NCBI GenBank assembly: GCA_014239155.1
Contig: JAAZZQ010000052.1
Coordinates: 1-59,465 of the forward strand
Direction of reading: 5' to 3'
Length of the DNA: 59,465 bases
Source of the DNA: Lachnospiraceae bacterium
Lineage (GTDB): Bacteria > Bacillota > Clostridia > Lachnospirales > Lachnospiraceae
The notes below the pieces were generated by a model. That model was not told the DNA's origin. It made no database searches and was given only the letters and a program-made list of their open reading frames with translations. Below are positions 53,375 to 59,465 of the stretch, in pieces (position 1 is the first letter of the stretch; every line of letters begins with the position of its first letter). The position numbers were made by a program, and so were the translations under genes.

Positions 53375-54505
53375 ATGGAATTTCGTGATCTGAAGAGACA
53401 ATATCAATATTTAAAAACTGACATAGACAGCAGAATACAGGAAGTGATCCAACAGACAAGTTTTATTCAGGGAAAGCAAGTGGTTGAGTTAGAGAAGAAG
53501 CTTGCAGATTATGTGAATGTAAAACACTGTGTAACCTGTGCAAATGGAACAGATGCTTTGCAGCTTGCTTTGATGACATGGGGGATAGGAGAGGGCGATG
53601 CAGTGTTCGTCCCGGACTTCACTTTTTTTTCAAGTGGGGAAGTTGTATCAGCAGTGAATGCAACTCCAATTTTTGTGGATGTTGATTCAGACACTTATAA
53701 TATAAATTGCGTTTCTTTGGAAAATAGCATTCAAAAAGTAGTTCAAGAAGGTAAACTTATTCCCAAAGTTGTTATGACTGTGGATTTGTTTGGACAGCCA
53801 GCAGACTATGGAAAAATTAAAGAAATAACAAACCGATATCATATGCTGTTGTTAGAGGATGCAGCACAGGGATTTGGAGGAAGGATTGGAGAAAAAAAAG
53901 CCTGCTCCTTTGGCGATATATCGACTACCAGCTTTTTTCCAGCAAAGCCTTTGGGATGTTATGGAGACGGAGGTGCTGTTTTTACAAACAATGATGAATG
54001 GGCGGACTTGTTGCGATCTTTTCGGATACATGGAAAGGGTGATTCTAAGTATGATAATATTAGAATCGGTATGAATTCCCGTTTAGATACATTGCAAGCA
54101 GCAGTATTGTTGGCAAAGTTTCCAATTTTTTGTGAAAAGGAATTAGAGTGGGAACAACAAATTGCAGCCCAATATACAGAACAATTGAATGAATTTGTAA
54201 AGACTCCAATGATCAAATATGGATTTTATTCTAGTTGGGCACAATATACCATTCAATTATCTAGTCAAGTCCAACGCGACGGACTGAAAAACTATTTACA
54301 AAAGCAAGAGATTCCAACTGCAATATATTATCAAAAGCCTATGCACCGACAGATAGCATTTAAAACAAATAAATATGAAGATAGTGATTATCCCGTTGCA
54401 AACAAGCTTTCTCAAACAGCATTGTCACTTCCGTTTCATCCTTACATGAAGGAGGAAGAGATTTTGCGGATAGTGAATGCAATAAAACAATATCTGAGGG
54501 TATAA
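53375..54505 (+). CDS. DegT/DnrJ/EryC1 aminotransferase, WbpE-like
   Basis: 376 residues from the ATG at 53375 (GAGGAAG upstream); a longer frame overlaps the oxidoreductase. PLP-dependent transamination of a 3-keto sugar nucleotide. VTCANGTDALQLAL binds PLP phosphate, LLLEDAAQGFGG contains the PLP Asp, and K191 in FFPAKPLGCYGDGGA is the Schiff-base lysine. MNSRLDTLQAAVL is also conserved. Works between the oxidoreductase and the acetyltransferase. Confidence 0.9.
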   Translation: MEFRDLKRQYQYLKTDIDSRIQEVIQQTSFIQGKQVVELEKKLADYVNVKHCVTCANGTDALQLALMTWGIGEGDAVFVPDFTFFSSGEVVSAVNATPIFVDVDSDTYNINCVSLENSIQKVVQEGKLIPKVVMTVDLFGQPADYGKIKEITNRYHMLLLEDAAQGFGGRIGEKKACSFGDISTTSFFPAKPLGCYGDGGAVFTNNDEWADLLRSFRIHGKGDSKYDNIRIGMNSRLDTLQAAVLLAKFPIFCEKELEWEQQIAAQYTEQLNEFVKTPMIKYGFYSSWAQYTIQLSSQVQRDGLKNYLQKQEIPTAIYYQKPMHRQIAFKTNKYEDSDYPVANKLSQTALSLPFHPYMKEEEILRIVNAIKQYLRV

Positions 54506-54508
54506 AAC

Positions 54509-55093
54509 ATGAGTGACTATTTTGTACATAAAAGCAGTTATATAGATGATGATGTAGTGATAGGAAAAGGTACAAAAATATGGCATTTCTGTCATATTCA
54601 AACGGGCGCGAGAATTGGAGAGAACTGTTCCTTTGGACAGAATGTCAATGTATCAAATAATGTAAAGATAGGAAGTGGCGTAAAGGTCCAAAATAATGTT
54701 TCAATTTACGAGGGTGTGGAATTGGAAGATTTTGTGTTTTGTGGACCGTCTATGGTTTTTACAAATGATTTAACACCAAGGGCGAAATATCCAAAAGGAA
54801 AAACAGGATATAAGAAAACTTTGGTTAAGGAAGGCGCCAGCATCGGTGCAAATGCGACAATTGTATGTGGGCATACTATAGGCAGGTATGCAATGATTGC
54901 CGCAGGGGCAGTGGTGACAACAGATGTACCAGATTATGCGTTGATGGCAGGAGTTCCAGCAAAGCAGATTGGATGGGTTTGTGAGTGTGGGAAAGTACTA
55001 AGACAAGTTGGAATATGTAAAGGGTGTAATAAGCAATATGTCTTAAATAATAAAACTGCAACAATGATATTAAAGGAGAAAAGTTCATTATGA
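54509..55093 (+). CDS. Hexapeptide-repeat N-acetyltransferase, WbpD/WlbB-like
   Basis: 194 residues, left-handed beta-helix repeats from ~10 to 150 ([74 protein letters not shown]). A C-terminal CECG...CKGC cysteine set resembles a small zinc ribbon, which is common in WbpD relatives. It would acetylate the 3-amino group of UDP-GlcNAc3NA. It starts 3 bases after the aminotransferase stop, so translation is coupled. Confidence 0.88.
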   Translation: MSDYFVHKSSYIDDDVVIGKGTKIWHFCHIQTGARIGENCSFGQNVNVSNNVKIGSGVKVQNNVSIYEGVELEDFVFCGPSMVFTNDLTPRAKYPKGKTGYKKTLVKEGASIGANATIVCGHTIGRYAMIAAGAVVTTDVPDYALMAGVPAKQIGWVCECGKVLRQVGICKGCNKQYVLNNKTATMILKEKSSL

Positions 55094-55406
55094 AAGATAA
55101 TCATAAACAAAAAGTAATTTTGTACGATACGAGGGGGATCGTGAAGCGGTAAAAAAAGGTGTTTTTGAACAATTTATTGGTATTTTAAAGAATGCGGGTT
55201 TTGGTAGAATAGAGTATAAAGGTGGTTATCCTAATCATATGGAATTAACTATTGCTCAGAAGTATATTTATCAAGCACTAGAAGATAACCGATTGGAAGA
55301 GGTTCATAAAGAATTTTTAAGAAAAGTTTCATTTAATAAAGAAGGTTATCCTATTTATAATGAAAAAATATGTTGTATCGGTGGAGTGTATATTTGTTAT
55401 ATATAA
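55090..55406 (+). pseudogene. Frameshifted small gene of unknown function
   Basis: The ATG overlaps the acetyltransferase stop (ATGA). The frame [16 protein letters not shown] ends after 19 codons. Adding one G to the GGGGG run at 55133-55137 restores a frame that continues DREAVKKGVFEQFIGILKNAG and runs to TAA at 55404-55406, about 105 residues with sensible codons. I do not recognise the family. Either a real frameshift or a base-call error in the G-run explains it. Confidence 0.5.
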
Positions 55407-55436
55407 TCTTTAGACAAAATCAGTGGAGGTATTTTT

Positions 55437-57017
55437 GTGGAGACTGATAAGATTTTCCCTAATAATTGGAAGGAAATCGTTCAAGGAAAAAAAGTAATTT
55501 TTTATAATACAAGTGTCGGCAATATATTAAGTGGACGGAAAAAACATATAGAAAAGATGCAGTGGGTTTTTAGTGTATTTAACGAACATCCAGAAGTTGT
55601 GTTGTGGTGGCGACCGCATCCTTTAGAATTGAGTACAATTCAGTCTATGCTTCCTGAGTTAGAAGAGCAGTATAAGGAGATTCGCAGACAATACCAGGAA
55701 AAAAATGTTGGCATTTTAGATGAAAGTACGGACTTGAATAGAGCGATTGCGGTATCGGATGCTTACTATGGAGATTGGAGCTCAGTAGTGCAATTAGTTA
55801 CAGTGGTGGGCAAACCTGTATTGTATGAAAATGATAATATCTTAGAGTGGCATAAGGATTTATTTTTTAATGTTGTGGATTTTGTGTGCATAAATCAGAT
55901 TGTATGGTTTCTTTCTTCAACCATGAATATTTTATTTGCAATGAATTTGGATACTTTTGAATTGGTGGAAACAATAAAAATTCCATATGGAAATACTCTA
56001 GGGAAATATATGTCATATCGTATAGCGAATATAGAGAATTATCTTGTGTTAATCCCAGGATGTGGGAAGTGGATTATTAGATTTGATTTGAAGGAACACA
56101 AGTTTGAACAATTGGAAATTGGGAATTATGGGGTTTCTATAAAGTTTGGTGCGTACTTTGTTTGGAATGAATTTATCTATATGTTACCAGCATTTGAAAG
56201 CCGAATTATAAAGTACGATGTCTTTCATAACAAAATAGTATGTGAAAAGCAGTTTGAAGATATTCTGTTTTTGGATACAAATATCGATGTAGTAGGGTCA
56301 AATATTTATGCAGTAGAAGTCGGAAAAAATTATATTTTTAAATATGATATACAAAATGATTTATGTGAGAAAATACAAGTTTCTGTTGAAGATATACAAT
56401 TATTTGCAGTTAAGAAGATAAAAGATTTATTTATTTTGATTATTGCAAACAAAAATGAAATTTTGTTGTGGAATGAGAGGGAGAACAAAGTATGGAAACT
56501 AGACGGACTTCCTAAAGAATATTCGGTTAAGGATAGACCATTCTGTGATTTTGTTGAGTATAAGCAAGATATTTATTTTTTCCCTGAACAATCAGATCGA
56601 GTGTTTAAGTTTAATAAAGATCGAATGGTTTTAGAGCAATATCAAGAGATTGCAACAAAAAAGGAAGATGAAATCTATTTCTCACGAGCTAAAAATATTG
56701 GAAATAAGATTTTGGCTTTTAATTGTTGGAATAATCAATGGTTGATTGTGGATCCACAGGAAAACACTGTAAATAGGTATGATATTATTTTGGATCAAAA
56801 AAGACAGGATGAAATTACAAAGTATTCTATATTTGATACAGATGAAAAGTCTGATAAACATAGAAAAGTGTGGGAAGAGGATAAAGATTTTTATTCCTTA
56901 CACAATTATATAAAAGATATTAGTCGTATCAAAACAACGGAACAGAAGATGGAAAAAAAGGAGTCTATTGGGGAAAGAATACACAAATTAATCACAAGCG
57001 ATATCATTGTAACATAA
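55437..57017 (+). CDS. C-terminal part of a CDP-glycerol transferase-like enzyme fused to a beta-propeller
   Basis: 526 residues from a GTG at 55437, with GGAGG 8 bases upstream. Residues ~8-135 (WKEIVQGKKVIFYNTSVG, VLWWRPHPLELSTIQSM, AIAVSDAYYGDWSSVVQLVTVVGKPVLYEN) are the donor-binding end of the family whose beginning is at 49947-50891. From ~150 to 480 a repeated beta pattern with an aromatic/basic rhythm (RIANIENYLVLIPGCGKWIIRFDLKEHKFEQLE, FGAYFVWNEFIYMLPAFESRIIKYD) indicates a propeller. Such two-part proteins occur whole in related bacteria. Whether the two fragments combine to work is unknown. Confidence 0.7.
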   Translation: METDKIFPNNWKEIVQGKKVIFYNTSVGNILSGRKKHIEKMQWVFSVFNEHPEVVLWWRPHPLELSTIQSMLPELEEQYKEIRRQYQEKNVGILDESTDLNRAIAVSDAYYGDWSSVVQLVTVVGKPVLYENDNILEWHKDLFFNVVDFVCINQIVWFLSSTMNILFAMNLDTFELVETIKIPYGNTLGKYMSYRIANIENYLVLIPGCGKWIIRFDLKEHKFEQLEIGNYGVSIKFGAYFVWNEFIYMLPAFESRIIKYDVFHNKIVCEKQFEDILFLDTNIDVVGSNIYAVEVGKNYIFKYDIQNDLCEKIQVSVEDIQLFAVKKIKDLFILIIANKNEILLWNERENKVWKLDGLPKEYSVKDRPFCDFVEYKQDIYFFPEQSDRVFKFNKDRMVLEQYQEIATKKEDEIYFSRAKNIGNKILAFNCWNNQWLIVDPQENTVNRYDIILDQKRQDEITKYSIFDTDEKSDKHRKVWEEDKDFYSLHNYIKDISRIKTTEQKMEKKESIGERIHKLITSDIIVT

Positions 57018-57090
57018 AAAAGTTAAATATAAAATATTTCAATTATACAAGCATATGTTTTGCCAGAAAGGAGTACATTAAAAAAGAAAA

Positions 57091-58623
57091 ATGTTAGTTT
57101 GTATAAGAGGCTGCGGAAAAGCAGGAGAAAGATGTCTACGCTTTTTGCAATATAAGCAAGATGTGGAAATATGCTTCTCAGATATAGATGATAATAAAAA
57201 AATATGTTGTGGAAAAGATGTGTATTCTATAAGCGAAAGTGTTGATAAGTATCATAGAGAAATCATACACTTTTTTATTGTACCTTTAGAATATTCTGAA
57301 AAGATAAGGAAGGATATTATAGAGGAACTATTGATCGAAAACGTAAAGGAAGAACATATTTTGCTGTTTCCAAATAGAGTAGAGATGGAGTACAAAATTG
57401 ATAAGCTGGCAGACATAAGATTTATAAAAGGATTTTATATCTCAAGTTTATACTTTGAAAAGCTACACTATTATAATAAGGAAAGATGTAAAAGGTATAT
57501 ATCAGATATTCTTTGCAAGTTAAAAGAAACTTATGAGAAAGTCCAATATCAATTTATCTTTACAGGGGGGGGGTATATAAAAGACTATTTAGACAGATTG
57601 AAATTAGAGTCTTTTGAAGAAGAAGTATCTACACATACTGCAACAAAAAAAGTTTACATCGTATGTGACAACAGTACATATAATTGGAAAAATTGTTTTG
57701 AAAAGGCAGGCAAGTCAGATATATTTATTTTTTTATATGAGTATTTAATGCATTACTATTATAAAGATCCAAATTGGTATTTTTATCATTGTAAAGTTCA
57801 AATACAACAAAAGATAACGAGTATTATAACAGGGATTTCTTATATTAGAGATGCGTTGAAAGATAAATCTTTTTTAAATTTAGCTAATTCTGGACAAGAT
57901 TTAGAGCATGATTTTGCACTATTTAAAAAGTATATCAATATGTGCGAGCAAAGAAATATAAAAATAAAAAATGTTATTATAGGTATATGTCCTTATAGTC
58001 TTAGATATTCGATGAAACGTTCAAATGTGAATCAAGAGAAAATATTATTATATGAGCCAGTTATAGAAGGAATTTTATTGAAACAGGGATATTCATATTA
58101 TTATTGGTGGTATGAATACCAAAAGCGACTGATTGATATATTTTTAGATAATTTTGATATTCAGAAATGCTTTTTTGAGCATTATGTACCTCTACATGAA
58201 AAAATTGACTACAAAGAGACAATATTTGATGCAAATCGTTTATCAGAGGAGGAACGAAAAGCATATGAACAAAACCAATGTATTTTATATAACAAGCCAT
58301 ATGGGGAAACCAAACAGGAAAATAAGGAGATTTTAAAAGAATACGTAGTCAGTGCATTAAGTAAAAAGTTGGAAGTTTACTTCTTTATTCCGCCTTATTC
58401 TGAATTGCATAAAAGTACATGGAATAGGGATTATTTGGAAGAAACTAAAGAATATTTGAAAGGGCTAAAGGAAACATATGATATTCATATATTAGATATG
58501 TCAGGTGATTATTTTCCTGATTGGTATTTCTATGACGCGGGGCATCTAAATACTGTTGGGCAAGAAGTAGTAACAAAGAAATTGTTAGAATATATGGCGA
58601 AAGAAAAAGAAAAGTATAATTAG
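57091..58623 (+). CDS. Protein with Rossmann-like N-terminus and SGNH/AlgJ-like C-terminal domain
   Basis: 510 residues, AGAAAGGAG upstream. The N-terminal ~90 residues (CIRGCGKAGERCLRFLQYKQDVEICFSDIDDNK) look like a nucleotide-binding fold. The C-terminal ~120 residues (YFFIPPYSELHKSTWN, DMSGDYFPDWYFYDAGHLNTVGQEVV) carry the Asp-x-x-His of SGNH/DltD-AlgJ-type acyltransferases. The middle is unassigned and rich in tyrosine. No signal peptide. Codons are very AT-rich except for nine consecutive G (57565-57573) encoding three glycines near residue 159. A role in acylating a glycan is likely from context. Confidence 0.6.
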   Translation: MLVCIRGCGKAGERCLRFLQYKQDVEICFSDIDDNKKICCGKDVYSISESVDKYHREIIHFFIVPLEYSEKIRKDIIEELLIENVKEEHILLFPNRVEMEYKIDKLADIRFIKGFYISSLYFEKLHYYNKERCKRYISDILCKLKETYEKVQYQFIFTGGGYIKDYLDRLKLESFEEEVSTHTATKKVYIVCDNSTYNWKNCFEKAGKSDIFIFLYEYLMHYYYKDPNWYFYHCKVQIQQKITSIITGISYIRDALKDKSFLNLANSGQDLEHDFALFKKYINMCEQRNIKIKNVIIGICPYSLRYSMKRSNVNQEKILLYEPVIEGILLKQGYSYYYWWYEYQKRLIDIFLDNFDIQKCFFEHYVPLHEKIDYKETIFDANRLSEEERKAYEQNQCILYNKPYGETKQENKEILKEYVVSALSKKLEVYFFIPPYSELHKSTWNRDYLEETKEYLKGLKETYDIHILDMSGDYFPDWYFYDAGHLNTVGQEVVTKKLLEYMAKEKEKYN

Positions 58624-58637
58624 GAAGGGAAATGATT

Positions 58638-59333
58638 ATGAAGGTATTAGTGACAGGTGGCGCAGGTCATATAGGCTCACATATTGTAGAGAGGCTGTTG
58701 GCAAGGGGAGATGAGGTGTTGGTAATAGACAATTACCAGACAGGAAGGCGTGACAATCTGTGTGAACACAGGAATTTGCAGATTGTAGAAGATAGTATTG
58801 CAGATACAAAAAGGGTATTTGAGATATTTGAAGAGTTTCAACCAGAAATTTTGGTGCATGCGGCGGCTTCCTATAAAGATCCCGAAAACTGGATTGAGGA
58901 TGCAACTGTGAATGTGGTTGGTGCAGCAAATTTGGTAAAGGCAGCGAAGGAAGTAGGGGTGCGAAGAATCATTTATTTTCAGACTGCGTTATGTTATGGA
59001 TTAAAACCAATTGAACAGCCAATTACTCTGAAACATCCATATTTTTCAGGTGGATACGCAGGGGGCAGTAGTTATGCAATTAGCAAGACGGGTGGAGAAT
59101 TATACATTGAATTGTCTGGGATTGAGTTTCTATCTTTCAGGCTTGCCAATTCTTATGGTCCTAGAAATTTAAGTGGTCCTTTGCCAACATTTTATAATAG
59201 ACTTACGAATGGAAAAGAATGTTTTGTGATGGATACCAGAAGAGATTTTGTATTTGTGGATGATGTAGTGAATGTTATTATTAAGGCGATTGATGGCATG
59301 GGGAATTGTGGTTATTATCATATTTCTAGTGTA
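58638..59333 (+). pseudogene. NAD-dependent epimerase/dehydratase, interrupted by an insertion element
   Basis: The ATG at 58638 has AGGAAGGG 8 bases upstream; one at 58632 is too close. The short-chain dehydrogenase fold starts VLVTGGAGHIGSHIVERLL (GxxGxxG), with YAISKTGGE giving the catalytic Tyr-x-x-x-Lys, and RDFVFVDDVV. It resembles UDP-sugar 4-epimerases. After NCGYYHISS (about 59330) the reading changes to residues with no similarity, and the minus strand encodes the end of a transposase. The C-terminal substrate-binding part is therefore lost or displaced beyond the window. Confidence 0.75.
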
Positions 59334-59465
59334 GTGACCAAATTATATTTAGCTTATTTTGTGGCCACATCAAACTTAGGATATAGAGATACCAGCTTTG
59401 TCCTGGCATTATCGGCAGTGAACTGCCATTGGATGCAGGCTGCATGTTTGTTGCGGTCGCTCTCC
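59331..59465 (-). mobile_element. IS630-type insertion element, one end
   Basis: The element begins at about 59331-59333, inside the epimerase gene at or next to a TA dinucleotide, the target preferred by IS630/Tc1 elements. Its minus strand carries the transposase C-terminus. The rest lies beyond the window. The exact terminal repeat cannot be defined from one end. Confidence 0.55.
59354..59464 (-). CDS. Transposase C-terminus, IS630-like (partial)
   Basis: The frame open from the window edge encodes 36 residues ending IQWQFTADNARTKLVSLYPKFDVATK and stops at TAA (59354-59356). The motif WQFT-xx-AR-xKL-xx-LYP is typical of the extreme C-terminus of IS630-family DDE transposases. The catalytic region is outside the window, so activity cannot be judged. 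Confidence 0.55.
   Translation of the reverse strand, partial: ESDRNKHAACIQWQFTADNARTKLVSLYPKFDVATK

Noticed and set aside
1-59465. tRNA or rRNA genes
   Set aside because: No T-loop/acceptor pattern or rRNA sequence was noticed by eye; not searched computationally.

Overview
The window looks like chromosome of a Gram-positive, low-to-mid-GC gut or rumen anaerobe of the Lachnospiraceae (Roseburia/Butyrivibrio-like). The evidence is strong AGGAGG ribosome sites, a large cytoplasmic xylan-degrading enzyme set fed by ABC sugar transporters that carry no ATPase of their own, a CD3324-type small regulator, DUF5696 and YIP1 accessory genes, and a clostridial-type arginine operon.

Layout. 1-0.5 kb: end of a decayed IS607-type element (tnpB running off the edge, tnpA with nonsense codons). 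0.5-5.2 kb: an AraC regulator, then small accessory genes including an orphan NADAR (DarT1-antitoxin-like) protein, a two-helix membrane protein, a DUF1062 protein and a CD3324-type regulator. The last two have hairpin-rich leaders that share a twin 8-codon mini-ORF. 5.6-15.4 kb: a five-gene xylan operon (GH39, GH43, GH115, SGNH esterase, GH43), with no export signals, so it acts on imported glucurono-arabino-xylooligosaccharides. 15.4-18.9 kb: a cluster of immunity-protein-like genes (DUF7336, Imm22 and a nonsense-interrupted relative, pentapeptide-like) without a visible toxin. 18.9-22.1 kb: secreted protein, D,D-carboxypeptidase and a convergently overlapping AraC regulator. 22.4-35.8 kb: one long operon holding two complete binding-protein/permease sets plus NHL-repeat, YIP1 and DUF5696 proteins, preceded by 21-bp direct repeats that look like an AraC-type operator. 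36-38.5 kb: another GH43 and a histidine phosphatase.

38.5-45.1 kb: arginine biosynthesis (argG leftward; GNAT-argJ-argB-argD rightward) with an ARG-box-like palindrome. 45-49.5 kb: a palindromic mobile repeat, a stand-alone binding protein, a YdcZ-type transporter and a chemoreceptor. 49.7-59.5 kb: an AT-rich surface-glycan locus. Here the N- and C-terminal parts of what appears to be one CDP-glycerol-transferase-like gene are separated by a four-gene cassette (glycosyltransferase plus WbpB/WbpE/WbpD-type enzymes for a 2,3-diacetamido sugar) and a frameshifted gene. The locus ends in an epimerase gene broken by an IS630-type element.

How it works together (inference): two AraC regulators sense sugars; the double transporter imports decorated xylan fragments; GH115 removes glucuronate, the SGNH enzyme acetate, one GH43 arabinose, and GH39/GH43 xylose. 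The regions most likely to hide something undescribed are the double transporter operon with its three unexplained membrane partners, the split glycan gene, and the repeated leader-ORF/hairpin units near 4.7 and 5.3 kb.
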